DNA of 64,000 nucleotides. Origin: Pseudomonas fluorescens. GTDB lineage: Bacteria > Pseudomonadota > Gammaproteobacteria > Pseudomonadales > Pseudomonadaceae. A program made the translations under genes and the position numbers. Below are positions 47,011 through 56,359 of the stretch, piece after piece (the first letter of the stretch is position 1; each line of letters begins with the position of its first letter). The stretch is taken from the NCBI GenBank assembly GCA_902825215.1, contig LR782234.1, positions 186,001 through 250,000 of the forward strand. Reading direction: 5' to 3'. A model generated the notes under the pieces. That model was not told the DNA's origin. It ran no database searches and was given only the letters and a program-made list of their open reading frames with translations.

Positions 47011-47789
47011 GCGCACTGATCGAGTTTCATGGCTTCAACAAGTTCTATGGCGAGCAGCAGGTGCTCGATGGCATCGATCTGCGCGTGCAGAGTGGCGAAG
47101 TCATCGTCATTCTCGGCCCCAGCGGCTGTGGCAAAAGCACCTTGCTGCGCTGCCTCAACGGTCTGGAACAAGCCCACAGCGGCAGCCTGAAATTTGTCGG
47201 GCGCGAGCTGCTCGACAAGGCCACCGACTGGCGCGACATTCGCCAGCAGATCGGCATGGTGTTTCAGAGTTATCACCTGTTCCCGCACATGAGCGTGCTC
47301 GACAACCTGCTGCTCGGCCCGCTCAAAGTGCAGAAGCGCCAACGCCGCGAAGTGCAGCAACAGGCCGAAGCCTTGCTCGCGCGCGTAGGCCTGGCGGACA
47401 AGCGCGACGCCTTCCCGCGTCAGCTCTCCGGTGGTCAGCAGCAACGCATCGCCATCGTCCGTTCACTGTGCATGAACCCACGGGTAATGCTCTTCGACGA
47501 AGTCACCGCGGCCCTTGATCCGGAAATGGTCAAGGAAGTGCTGCAGGTGATTCAGGGCCTGGCCCGCGAAGGCATGACCTTGATGATTGTCACTCATGAA
47601 ATGGCCTTCGCTCGCGCGGTGGCCGACCGCATCGTGTTCATGGATGCCGGGCGCATCCTCGAACAGACCCCGCCCGAGATTTTCTTTACGAACCCGCAAA
47701 CCGCACGCGCGCAGCAGTTTCTGGAGAAGTTCTCCTTCGTGGCAACCCTGCCAAAAACGAATCCGACCAAGGAACTGGAACTGCTATGA
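47007..47789 (+). CDS. Amino acid ABC transporter ATPase
   Basis: A 260-residue polar amino acid transport ATPase. Walker A is GPSGCGKST, signature LSGGQQQRIAIVRSL, Walker B VMLFDEVTAALD and switch VTHEMAFARAVADR. It overlaps the binding-protein gene by 4 bp. Confidence 0.92.
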   Translation: MSALIEFHGFNKFYGEQQVLDGIDLRVQSGEVIVILGPSGCGKSTLLRCLNGLEQAHSGSLKFVGRELLDKATDWRDIRQQIGMVFQSYHLFPHMSVLDNLLLGPLKVQKRQRREVQQQAEALLARVGLADKRDAFPRQLSGGQQQRIAIVRSLCMNPRVMLFDEVTAALDPEMVKEVLQVIQGLAREGMTLMIVTHEMAFARAVADRIVFMDAGRILEQTPPEIFFTNPQTARAQQFLEKFSFVATLPKTNPTKELELL

Positions 47790-48658
47790 AAACTGCCGCT
47801 TTGTTACTGCCCCTGTTGAGCCTGGCCTTGCTGGCCGGTTGCAGCAAAACCGAAGAACCGGCCAAACCGAAAGTCGCCAGCGAGAGTGCGGCGCCGGCCG
47901 GTTATCTGGAGAAGATCAAGGCTCGCGACAAACTGATCGTTGGCGTGTTCACCGATAAACCGCCGTTCGGTTTTGTCGATGAGAGCGGTCGTTACGTCGG
48001 TTTCGATACCGATATCGGCCGCCGATTCGCCAAGGATCTGCTCGGCGATGAAAACAAGGTCGAATTCGTCGCGGTGGAGCCGGCCAGTCGTATTCCGTTT
48101 CTGCAAAGCGACAAGGTCGACCTGATACTCGCCAACATGACCGTGACCCCGGAGCGCAAGGAAGCGGTGGAATTCACCAATCCCAATCTCAAGGTTGCGG
48201 TGCAGGCTCTGGTGCCCCAAGGCAGTTCAGTGAAGAAGCTCGATGATCTGGCGACTCGTACCACCATCGTCACCACCGGTACGACCGCCGATATCTGGCT
48301 GACCAAGACTCATCCGGACTGGAAGCTGCTCAAGTTCGAAAAGAATTCCGAGTCGCTGCAAGCCCTGGCCAACGGTCGCGGTGATGCCTATGCGCAGGAC
48401 AATCTGGTGCTGTTCAGCTGGGCGAAGCAGAATCCGGGCTATCGCGTGCTTGAGGAAAAACTCGGAGCTGAAGCGCCTATTGCCCCGGCGGTGAAGAAGG
48501 GCAATCTCGAATTGCGCGATTGGATCAACAGCGAGCTGGCGAAACTGGGCGAGGAGAAATACTTGCTCAAGCTGTATGACCAGTATGTGCGCAAGGAGCT
48601 GAGCGATGACACCCGGCCTGAGAGTGTGATTGTCGAGGGGGGCAAGTGGCAGGGGTGA
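47786..48658 (+). CDS. Lipoprotein amino acid-binding protein (cystine-type)
   Basis: A 290-residue family 3 solute-binding protein anchored as a lipoprotein: the lipobox LLAGC gives Cys at about residue 19. The core has VGVFTDKPPFGFVDESG, VGFDTDIGRRFAKDLLG and DLILANMTVTPERKEAVEFTNP. The TTGTTADIWL stretch follows. Placement beside metQ and the ats genes suggests cystine or a related sulfur amino acid, but specificity for glutamate-like compounds cannot be excluded. Confidence 0.85.
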   Translation: MKTAALLLPLLSLALLAGCSKTEEPAKPKVASESAAPAGYLEKIKARDKLIVGVFTDKPPFGFVDESGRYVGFDTDIGRRFAKDLLGDENKVEFVAVEPASRIPFLQSDKVDLILANMTVTPERKEAVEFTNPNLKVAVQALVPQGSSVKKLDDLATRTTIVTTGTTADIWLTKTHPDWKLLKFEKNSESLQALANGRGDAYAQDNLVLFSWAKQNPGYRVLEEKLGAEAPIAPAVKKGNLELRDWINSELAKLGEEKYLLKLYDQYVRKELSDDTRPESVIVEGGKWQG

Positions 48659-48686
48659 TTGCCTGTGGGATCGGCGGTGGGGCTTG

Positions 48687-48840
48687 CCCCTCACCCCAGC
48701 CCTCTCCCCAGGGAGAGGGAGCCGATTTTGTGCTTTTCAAACCTGAGTTCGACCCGAGATTTTCAGGTCGACGTAATTCGTAAGAACAGCCCGGTAAGTT
48801 CCCTCTCCCTCCGGGAGAGGGTTAGGCGGGCGGCGTTCCG
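48687..48840. repeat. CTCTCCC palindromic repeat pair
   Basis: Two units: CCCTCACCCCAGCCCTCTCC with CAGGGAGAGGGAGC at 48687-48723, and CCCTCTCCCTCCGGGAGAGG at 48801-48820. The spacer carries TGCTTTTCAAACCTGAGTT, close to that at 33910. Confidence 0.75.
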
Positions 48841-48865
48841 ATGAGGGGCTTTTCGCTGGCACCGC

Positions 48866-50026
48866 TCAATCCGGCCAGTTCCACGCCGGCTCGTCCAGCA
48901 CCCGCTGCCCAACCATCCCGGTCTGCCCCAGCGTCTTCTCCAGCACGATGCAGTTGCACTCAGAATCTTCCTGCAACGCTGAAATCAGCCGCCGCGCATG
49001 CGACACCACCCACACCTGACACTGCTCCGAGGCGCGAATGATCAGCCGTGCCAGCGCCGGCAACAGGTCCGGGTGCAGACTGGTTTCCGGCTCGTTCAGC
49101 ACCATCAATGACGGCGGTCGCGGCGTCAGCAGCGCCGCGACCAGCAGCAGATAACGCAAAGTCCCGTCCGATAGCTCCGCCGCCGACAACGGCCGCAGCA
49201 AGCCTTCCTGAAAAAACTCGATGGCGAAGCGTCCACCGGCCAGCGGTGCGATGTTCAGCCGCGCACCGGGAAAGGCATCGCTGATCGCTGCGCGCAAGGC
49301 TTCGGGGTCGCCGATTTCGATGATGGTCTGCAAGGCTGCCGCCAGGTCGCGCCCGTCGTGGTGCAGCACCGGCGTGCGCGTGCCCAGTTGCGGCTGGCGC
49401 ACCGGCGCCTCGGCATCGCTGCGAAAGTGGTCGTAAAAGCGCCAGCGGCGGATGAATTCGCGCATCTGGAACACCTCTGGCGAACCGCGCAGGCTGCCGA
49501 TCTGATCGAACAGGCTGTCGAAATTCGGCGTGTGCTGCGCCAGAACATCCCAGCCACGACCTTCGCGCGCACGAATCATCGGGCCGTTGCGATCCACCAG
49601 CAGGCTCGCCGGGCGATACAGCGGGCCGGCCCAGATGCATTCGCGTTTGATTTCCGGGTCGAGGGCGAAATACGAGCGGCTCGGTTCGGGCAAACCGAGG
49701 GCGATCGAATAACTGAAGTCCTCCCCGGCAAAGCCCAGGCGCAATCGCCTCACGCCCTGACGCACCGTCGGTTCGATCGCCACCTCACCGTTGCGCATGC
49801 GCCGGCTGATGGTTTCCGGCCCGGCCCAGAAGGTCGAGTCCAGCCCGCCCTCGCGTGCCAGCGCGTTGACCACGCCGCCCTGCGCGGTTTCCGCCAGCAG
49901 GCGCAACGCGCGGTAGAGGTTGGATTTGCCACTGCCGTTGGGCCCGGTGATCAGGTTCAGGCGCCCGAGCGGAATCACCAGTTTGTTGATCGAGCGGTAG
50001 TTCGCCACCGCCAGGGTGTTGAGCAT
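48866..50026 (-). CDS. Stand-alone RecF/OLD-type AAA ATPase
   Basis: A 386-residue SMC-like ATPase. The N-terminal part has Walker A GPNGSGKSN after NYRSINKLVIPLGRLNLITG. The C-terminal part has the signature-like LSDGTLRYLLLVAALL and Walker B LMVLNEPETSLHPDLLP, then VVSHARRL. The middle region of ~200 residues is lineage-specific. AGAAGGA precedes the ATG at 50026. Similar AAA proteins act in DNA repair or in anti-phage toxin-like systems; no nuclease or partner is adjacent, so the role is open. Confidence 0.75.
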   Translation of the reverse strand: MLNTLAVANYRSINKLVIPLGRLNLITGPNGSGKSNLYRALRLLAETAQGGVVNALAREGGLDSTFWAGPETISRRMRNGEVAIEPTVRQGVRRLRLGFAGEDFSYSIALGLPEPSRSYFALDPEIKRECIWAGPLYRPASLLVDRNGPMIRAREGRGWDVLAQHTPNFDSLFDQIGSLRGSPEVFQMREFIRRWRFYDHFRSDAEAPVRQPQLGTRTPVLHHDGRDLAAALQTIIEIGDPEALRAAISDAFPGARLNIAPLAGGRFAIEFFQEGLLRPLSAAELSDGTLRYLLLVAALLTPRPPSLMVLNEPETSLHPDLLPALARLIIRASEQCQVWVVSHARRLISALQEDSECNCIVLEKTLGQTGMVGQRVLDEPAWNWPD

Positions 50027-50171
50027 GAAATCCTTCTCCGGTGACTGCAAAACGTTTGCAGCATACCCGCAATGAGATAAATCTGTGCTGGGCGCCCGCA
50101 ACCGCGGAACCCTGTTCTAAGCTCTGAAGTCGTATCGTCTCGACAGCAGCATTAAAGGCCAAGGAGTGTGC

Positions 50172-51275
50172 ATGGCGGGTCCCGGATTGAAAGTGCTGAT
50201 GGCGTTGAGCGCCATGGTCTTGCTCACCGCTTGCGGCGACAAGAAACCCGCTCAGGAATACTTGCCACGGGTCTTTGTGCAAGAGGTCAAACCCCAGAAC
50301 TACGCGGCAGCGGTCACCCTCACCGGTGACGTGCAGGCGCGCGTGCAGACGCAATTGTCATTTCGCGTGGGCGGCAAGATCATCCAGCGCATGGTCGACG
50401 TCGGTGACCGCGTCACTGCCAAACAGGTGCTGGCCAAGCTTGACCCCAAAGATCTGCAGACCAACGTCGATTCGGCCCAGGCTCAGGTCCTCGCCGAACA
50501 GGCTCGCGTGAAACAGGCCGCTGCAGCTTTCGTCCGCCAGCAAAAACTGCTGCCCAAAGGCTACACCAGCCAGAGCGAATACGATTCCGCTCAGGCGGCG
50601 TTGCGCAGCAGCCAGAGCGCCCTGAGCGCCGCGCAGGCGCAACTGGCCAACGCCAAAGATCAACTCAGCTACACCGCGCTGATCGCCGATGCGCCGGGGG
50701 TGATCACCGAGCGTCAGGCTGAAGTCGGGCAAGTGGTGCAGGCCACCGCACCGATTTTCAGTCTGGCCCGTGACGGCGACCGTGATGCGGTGTTCAACGT
50801 GTATGAATCGCTGCTGGCCGAGCGCCCGGCGGACAATTCGATTGTGGTCAGCCTGCTCGATAACCCCGAGATCAAAACCACCGGCACCGTGCGTGAAATA
50901 ACCCCGGCGGTGTCGGCGCAATCCGGCACCGTGCAAGTCAAGGTCAGCCTCGACAAGCTGCCGCCGGGCATGCAACTTGGTTCGGTGGTCAGCGCCACGG
51001 CGAAAGGTTCGGGCAAGTCGGCGGTAGAGCTGCCATGGTCGGCGTTGACGAAAAACATCAGCGAACCGGCGGTATGGATGGTCGATGACAAGGGCGAGGC
51101 GCAACTGCACACGGTCACGGTCGGGCGCTATCTGACCGGTAAGGTGATCATCAGCGAGGGCTTGAAGGGCGGCGAGAAAGTCATTGTCGCCGGCGGGCAA
51201 CTGTTGCACCCCGGGATGAAAGTCGAGATCGCCGAAAACACCTACAAAGACCTGCAACCGGGAGCGCAGCCATGA
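50172..51275 (+). CDS. triA: Efflux membrane fusion protein TriA-like
   Basis: A 367-residue RND periplasmic adaptor and lipoprotein (lipobox LLTAC, Cys near residue 20). The hairpin is VQTQLSFRVGGKIIQRMVDVGDRV with a coiled-coil domain of ~90 residues. AAGGAG is five bases before the ATG at 50172. Together with the second adaptor and the RND pump it matches triA-triB-triC of P. aeruginosa. A pump with two different adaptor proteins is characteristic of TriABC. Confidence 0.88.
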   Translation: MAGPGLKVLMALSAMVLLTACGDKKPAQEYLPRVFVQEVKPQNYAAAVTLTGDVQARVQTQLSFRVGGKIIQRMVDVGDRVTAKQVLAKLDPKDLQTNVDSAQAQVLAEQARVKQAAAAFVRQQKLLPKGYTSQSEYDSAQAALRSSQSALSAAQAQLANAKDQLSYTALIADAPGVITERQAEVGQVVQATAPIFSLARDGDRDAVFNVYESLLAERPADNSIVVSLLDNPEIKTTGTVREITPAVSAQSGTVQVKVSLDKLPPGMQLGSVVSATAKGSGKSAVELPWSALTKNISEPAVWMVDDKGEAQLHTVTVGRYLTGKVIISEGLKGGEKVIVAGGQLLHPGMKVEIAENTYKDLQPGAQP

Positions 51276-52336
51276 AGCGTCTCGGACTGTTATCCCTTGC
51301 GCTGCTGCTGGGCGCCTGCTCGGAAAAGGAAACGCCGCCGGAACCGGTGCGCCCGGTGTTGTCGGTCAAGGTCGAAGCGTTGAGTGAAGAAAACCTCGGG
51401 CGTTTCGCCGGCAGCATTCAGGCGCGTTACGAGAGCAACACCGGCTTCCGCGTTGGCGGGCGCATTGCCAGTCGTAATGTCGATGTCGGCGCCGAAGTGC
51501 AGAAGGGCACGCTGCTCGCCACCCTCGACCCGTCCGACCAGCAAAACCAGCTGCGCTCGGCCGAAGGTGATCTGGCCAGGGTCCAGGCGCAATTGATCAA
51601 TGCGCAGGCCAACGCGCGCCGACAGCAGGCGCTGTTCGATCGCGGCGTCGGCGCGCAGGCGCAACTGGACGTTGCCACAACTGATCTGAAAACCACCCAG
51701 GCCTCGCTGGACCAGGCGCGCGCGGCGGTCAACCAGAGCCGGGATCAACTCGGCTACACCGAACTGCGCGCCGATCACAAAGCGGTAGTCACCGCGTGGA
51801 ACGCCGAAGCCGGGCAGGTGGTGACCGCCGGCCAGCAAGTCGTGACGCTAGCCCAGCCGGACATCAAGGAAGCGGTGATCGATCTGCCCGATACCCTGGT
51901 CGATCAGATTCCGCAGGACGTAGTGTTTTCGGTGGCCGCGCAACTCGACCCGAGCATCAACACCACGGCGATCATCCGCGAAATCGAACCGCAGGCGCAG
52001 AGCGCCACGCGCACCCGCCGGGCACGTTTGACCCTGACCGACACCCCGGACGGTTTTCGCCTCGGCACGGCGATCAGCGTGACCCTCAGTTCGGCGATCA
52101 AACCGCGCATCGAATTGCCCGCCACCGCGTTGCAGGAGGTCGAAGGCAAACCGCGGATCTGGGTGATCGACACGCAAAGCAAAACCGTCAGCCCCCGCGA
52201 CGTCACGGTGATCAGCCGCACCGACAGCAGCGTGGTGCTGGCAGGCGGCGTGAAAAACGGCGAGCGCGTGGTCAGCGCCGGCGTCAACAGCCTCAAACCC
52301 GGACAATCGGTAAAACTTGACGAGGACAGTCAATGA
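51272..52336 (+). CDS. triB: Efflux membrane fusion protein TriB-like
   Basis: A 354-residue second RND adaptor, also a lipoprotein (LLGAC, Cys near residue 16). It has the lipoyl-like strand SNTGFRVGGRIASRNVDVGAEV and a shorter coiled coil. It overlaps triA by 4 bp and triC by 4 bp, so all three are translated from one message. Confidence 0.88.
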   Translation: MKRLGLLSLALLLGACSEKETPPEPVRPVLSVKVEALSEENLGRFAGSIQARYESNTGFRVGGRIASRNVDVGAEVQKGTLLATLDPSDQQNQLRSAEGDLARVQAQLINAQANARRQQALFDRGVGAQAQLDVATTDLKTTQASLDQARAAVNQSRDQLGYTELRADHKAVVTAWNAEAGQVVTAGQQVVTLAQPDIKEAVIDLPDTLVDQIPQDVVFSVAAQLDPSINTTAIIREIEPQAQSATRTRRARLTLTDTPDGFRLGTAISVTLSSAIKPRIELPATALQEVEGKPRIWVIDTQSKTVSPRDVTVISRTDSSVVLAGGVKNGERVVSAGVNSLKPGQSVKLDEDSQ

Positions 52337-55300
52337 AAGGCTCTTTCAACCTCTCCGAATGGGCCCTCAAGCATCAGTCATTCGTCTGGTATCTGATGTT
52401 CGTCGGATTGCTCATGGGGGTGTTCTCCTATTTCAATCTGGGCCGTGAAGAAGACCCGTCGTTCACCATCAAGACCATGGTCATCCAGACCAAATGGCCC
52501 GGCGCGACCCAGGAGGAAACCCTCAAGCAGGTCACCGACCGCATCGAGAAAAAACTCGAAGAACTCGACTCGCTCGATTACGTGAAAAGCTACACACGTC
52601 CCGGCGAATCGACGGTGTACGTGTATCTGCGCGACACCACCAGTGCCGAAGACATTCCGCAAATCTGGTACCAGGTGCGCAAGAAGATCGATGACATTCG
52701 CGGACAGTTTCCCCAAGGGATCCAAGGGCCCGGTTTCAACGACGAGTTCGGCGATGTGTTCGGCTCGGTCTATGCGTTTACTGCCGATGGCCTGACCATG
52801 CGCCAGTTGCGCGACTATGTGGAGCAGGCCCGCGCCGAGATTCGCAGCGTGCCGGGGCTGGGCAAGGTCGAAATGGTCGGCCAGCAGGACGAAACGATTT
52901 ACCTGAACTTCTCTACGCGCAAACTCGCCGCGCTGGGCATCGATCAGCGTCAGGTGGTGCAAAGCCTGCAGTCGCAGAACGCGGTAACGCCGGCCGGGGT
53001 GATCGAGGCCGGGCCCGAGCGGATTTCCGTGCGCACGTCGGGGCAGTTCGCCTCGGAGAAGGATCTGGCCGAGGTCAATCTCAAACTCAACGATCGCTTC
53101 TATCGTCTGGCGGATATCGCCGACATCCGTCGCGGCTACGTCGACCCGGCCACGCCTGAATTTCGCTTCGACGGCAAACCGGCCATCGGTCTGGCGATTG
53201 CGATGCAGAAGGGCGGCAACGTTCAGGAGTTCGGTAAAGCGCTGCACGAGCGCATCGACCAGCTCACCGCAGATTTGCCGGTGGGCGTCGGCGTGCACAC
53301 GGTGTCCGATCAGGCCGTGGTGGTGGAAGAAGCCGTCGGCGGCTTCACCAGCGCCTTGTTCGAGGCGGTGATCATCGTGCTGGTGGTGAGCTTCATCAGC
53401 CTCGGCGTGCGCGCCGGTCTGGTGGTGGCGTGCTCGATTCCGCTGGTGCTGGCGATGGTATTCGTGTTCATGGAATACAGCGGCATCACCATGCAGCGGA
53501 TTTCCCTTGGCGCGCTGATCATCGCCCTCGGCCTGCTGGTGGACGATGCGATGATCACCGTGGAAATGATGGTCACGCGTCTGGAAATGGGCGAGAGCAA
53601 GGAGCAGGCGGCGACGTTCGCCTACACCTCGACGGCATTCCCGATGCTCACCGGTACGCTGGTGACGGTCGCCGGGTTCGTGCCGATCGGCCTCAACGCC
53701 AGCTCCGCCGGTGAATATACGTTCACGCTGTTTGCGGTGATTGCCGTGGCGATGATCGTCTCGTGGGTGGTGGCGGTGTTCTTCGCCCCGGTCATCGGTG
53801 TGCATATTCTCAGCGACAAGGTGAAGGCGCATGACGCCGAACCGGGTCGCATTGGTCGCGCCTTCAACGGCGGCCTGTTATGGGCCATGCGCAACCGCTG
53901 GTGGGCGATCGGCGTCACCGTACTGCTGTTCGTGCTGGCGGTGTTCTGCATGCGCTTCGTGCAGAACCAGTTTTTCCCCGCGTCGGACCGTCCGGAAATT
54001 CTTGTCGACCTGAACCTGCCGCAAAACGCCTCGATCGATGAAACCCGCAAAGCGGTGGACAAGCTCGAAGCCACGCTCAAGGGCGATCCTGACATCGTGC
54101 GCTGGAGCACTTATATCGGTCAGGGCGCGATCCGTTTCTACCTGCCCCTCGATCAGCAATTGCAAAACCCGTACTACGCGCAACTGGTCATCGTCAGCAA
54201 GGATTTCGAGGCCCGTGAAGCGCTGAGCCAGCGCCTGCGCGAGCGCTTGCACAAGGACTTCGTCGGCATCGGCAGCTACGTCCAGGCGCTGGAAATGGGC
54301 CCGCCGGTCGGGCGGCCGATTCAGTACCGGGTCAGCGGCAAGGACGTCGATCAGGTGCGCAAACATGCCATCGACCTGGCCACCGAACTGGACAAGAACC
54401 CGCACATCGGCGAGATCATCTACGACTGGAACGAGCCGGGCAAAGTCCTGCGCATCGACATCGCTCAGGACAAGGCACGCCAGCTCGGGTTGTCGTCGGA
54501 AGACGTGGCGAACCTGATGAACAGCATCGTCAGCGGCTCGCCATTGACCCAGGTCGATGATGATATCTACCTGATCAACGTGGTCGGTCGCGCGGTGGAT
54601 TCCGAGCGCGGCACGCCGGAAACCCTGCAGAACCTGCAGATCGTCACGCCGAGCGGCACCTCGATTCCGCTACTGGCGTTCGCCACCGTGCGCTATGAAC
54701 TGGAGCAGCCGCTGGTGTGGCGTCGCGACCGTTTGCCGACGATCACCATCAAGGCTTCGGTGCGCGACGAGATCCAGCCAACCGATCTGGTGAAATTGCT
54801 CAAGCCCTCGATTGACGCGTTCGCGTCGAAACTGCCGGTCGGCTACAAGGTCGCCACTGGCGGCACCGTCGAGGAAAGCGGCAAGGCCCAGGGACCGATC
54901 GCCAAAGTCTTGCCATTGATGCTGTTTCTCATGGCAACGTTCCTGATGATTCAGTTGCACAGCGTGCAGAAGATGTTCCTGGTGGCCAGCGTCGCGCCGC
55001 TGGGGCTGATCGGCGTGGTGCTGGCGCTGGTGCCGACCGGCACGCCGATGGGCTTTGTGGCAATTCTGGGGATTCTCGCGTTGATCGGCATCATCATCCG
55101 CAACTCGGTGATTCTGGTGACGCAGATCGATGAGTTCGAGCAGAAGGGCTACGCGCCATGGGATGCGGTAGTGGAAGCGACCGAACACCGGCGTCGGCCG
55201 ATTCTGCTGACCGCCGCCGCGGCGAGCATGGGCATGATCCCGATCGCTCGTGAAGTGTTCTGGGGGCCGATGGCCTACGCGATGATCGGCGGGATCGTGG

Positions 55301-55386
55301 TGGCGACGTTGCTGACTTTGCTGTTTCTGCCGGCGCTGTATGTGGCCTGGTACAAGATTCGCGAGCCGCAAAAAGAAACAGAGTGA
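52333..55386 (+). CDS. triC: RND efflux pump TriC-like
   Basis: A 1017-residue AcrB/HAE-1-type inner-membrane pump with twelve membrane segments and two large periplasmic loops. The N-terminal NLSEWALKHQSFVWYLMFVG and the transport core LGALIIALGLLVDDAMITVE hold the proton-relay Asp residues. P. aeruginosa TriC exports triclosan through OpmH. No outer-membrane channel gene is adjacent, so a chromosomal TolC-like partner elsewhere is expected. The natural substrate is unknown. Confidence 0.9.
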   Translation: MKGSFNLSEWALKHQSFVWYLMFVGLLMGVFSYFNLGREEDPSFTIKTMVIQTKWPGATQEETLKQVTDRIEKKLEELDSLDYVKSYTRPGESTVYVYLRDTTSAEDIPQIWYQVRKKIDDIRGQFPQGIQGPGFNDEFGDVFGSVYAFTADGLTMRQLRDYVEQARAEIRSVPGLGKVEMVGQQDETIYLNFSTRKLAALGIDQRQVVQSLQSQNAVTPAGVIEAGPERISVRTSGQFASEKDLAEVNLKLNDRFYRLADIADIRRGYVDPATPEFRFDGKPAIGLAIAMQKGGNVQEFGKALHERIDQLTADLPVGVGVHTVSDQAVVVEEAVGGFTSALFEAVIIVLVVSFISLGVRAGLVVACSIPLVLAMVFVFMEYSGITMQRISLGALIIALGLLVDDAMITVEMMVTRLEMGESKEQAATFAYTSTAFPMLTGTLVTVAGFVPIGLNASSAGEYTFTLFAVIAVAMIVSWVVAVFFAPVIGVHILSDKVKAHDAEPGRIGRAFNGGLLWAMRNRWWAIGVTVLLFVLAVFCMRFVQNQFFPASDRPEILVDLNLPQNASIDETRKAVDKLEATLKGDPDIVRWSTYIGQGAIRFYLPLDQQLQNPYYAQLVIVSKDFEAREALSQRLRERLHKDFVGIGSYVQALEMGPPVGRPIQYRVSGKDVDQVRKHAIDLATELDKNPHIGEIIYDWNEPGKVLRIDIAQDKARQLGLSSEDVANLMNSIVSGSPLTQVDDDIYLINVVGRAVDSERGTPETLQNLQIVTPSGTSIPLLAFATVRYELEQPLVWRRDRLPTITIKASVRDEIQPTDLVKLLKPSIDAFASKLPVGYKVATGGTVEESGKAQGPIAKVLPLMLFLMATFLMIQLHSVQKMFLVASVAPLGLIGVVLALVPTGTPMGFVAILGILALIGIIIRNSVILVTQIDEFEQKGYAPWDAVVEATEHRRRPILLTAAAASMGMIPIAREVFWGPMAYAMIGGIVVATLLTLLFLPALYVAWYKIREPQKETE

Positions 55387-55431
55387 AAGCGGCCCCTTCG
55401 CTCATCGCCATCAGGCTGACGGTGGCGTCTT

Positions 55432-55535
55432 GATCGTTCCCACGCTCTGCGTGGGAATGAATCCCGGGACGCTCCGCGTCCCTGTGGCGCAGAGCACCAT
55501 TGGCTGCATTCCCACGCGGAGCGTGGGAACGATCA
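55432..55535. repeat. GATCGTTCCCACGC-type palindromic repeat
   Basis: Starts GATCGTTCCCACGCTCTGCG and ends CGCGGAGCGTGGGAACGATC, behind the triC stop. Confidence 0.85.
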
Positions 55536-55620
55536 AAGTGTCCACCATGTCTCCGAACACCTGTCTACCATGTGTCCGGTACATACAATGGGAGAGAGCT
55601 GGGGTGAGGGGTTCTTCCTG
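55536..55620. other. Short repeated sequence near the methyltransferase
   Basis: CACCATGTCTCCGAACA and TACCATGTGTCCGGTACA are near-direct repeats, 20 bp apart, then part of a CTCTCCC-type unit (GGGGTGAGGGG). It may be an insertion-sequence remnant; no transposase gene is present. Confidence 0.35.
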
Positions 55621-55622
55621 GC

Positions 55623-56252
55623 TCAACACTTGCGCCAGACACTCGCCAACCAAGGCTGCTGCTCGCGCGGCAGCCCCGCCGGCCGGTAGTAATGCTCCAG
55701 CTCGACAAACCCCGCCGCCGTCAGCAAGCCTTGCCAGGCCTCAAGATCGTGATACGAGCCATAGCGCGGCCCGTTCCAGCCCTCCCGGTTATCCCCTCGC
55801 GGATTGGAGCTGAACAACACCCCACCCGGTTTCAACGCACCGTGCAATTGCTTGAGCACCCGCGGTAATTCCTGCAACGGCACATGAAACAACACCGCGT
55901 TGGCGAAGATCCCGTCGAAGCGCTCCGCCGGCAGATCCAGCTTGAGGAAGTCCTGCTGCAACACTTCGCAGCCGCTGTCCTCGCGGGCCATTCGCGCGAA
56001 TTCTTCGGAACCGTCAAGCCCGACAGCGACGTGACCCATGCGCGTAAACGTCTGCAAATCCCGCCCGGGCCCGCAGCCGAAATCCAGAAGGGTAAACGGC
56101 GCTTGGCCTTGAATATGCCGCAGCAATGCATCGATGTTCTGACTGACATCGTGGTCGCGGGTGCCTTCGCGGAAGTCCTCGGCCACCGAGTTGTAATGGC
56201 CTAGCGTGGTTGCAGTGATTTGTTCGAGGTCGCTGGGCGTCTGCTTCATCAT
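55623..56252 (-). CDS. SAM-dependent methyltransferase
   Basis: A 209-residue class I methyltransferase. Motif I is LLDFGCGPGRDL, motif II GLDGSEEFARMA, post-motif FDGIFANAVLFHVP and motif III PGGVLFSSNPRGDNREGW. The ATG pair at 56252/56249 has no strong ribosome site. A terminator for the DUF6124-like gene precedes it on this strand, so it is probably transcribed alone. Substrate unknown. Confidence 0.8.
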   Translation of the reverse strand: MMKQTPSDLEQITATTLGHYNSVAEDFREGTRDHDVSQNIDALLRHIQGQAPFTLLDFGCGPGRDLQTFTRMGHVAVGLDGSEEFARMAREDSGCEVLQQDFLKLDLPAERFDGIFANAVLFHVPLQELPRVLKQLHGALKPGGVLFSSNPRGDNREGWNGPRYGSYHDLEAWQGLLTAAGFVELEHYYRPAGLPREQQPWLASVWRKC

Positions 56253-56304
56253 CGGTGCTGTTTTTGGCGGAGGAAGAGAGCGGACTATAAGCTTTTTCGC
56301 CGGC

Positions 56305-56343
56305 AAAAAAACGCCGCCTGCGCTGGCACCAGCGCAGGCGGCG
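56305..56343 (-). terminator. Rho-independent terminator after the DUF6124-like gene
   Basis: CGCCGCCTGCGCTGG with CCAGCGCAGGCGGCG is a perfect 15-bp stem with a two-base centre, followed on the minus strand by seven T. It lies 16 bp past the stop of the preceding gene. Confidence 0.92.
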
Positions 56344-56359
56344 ACGGGTGCCCCGGGTT

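Noticed and set aside
52378..53832. A 484-codon minus-strand open frame rich in His and Arg
   Set aside because: It is antisense to the RND pump gene and has the composition of a shadow frame.
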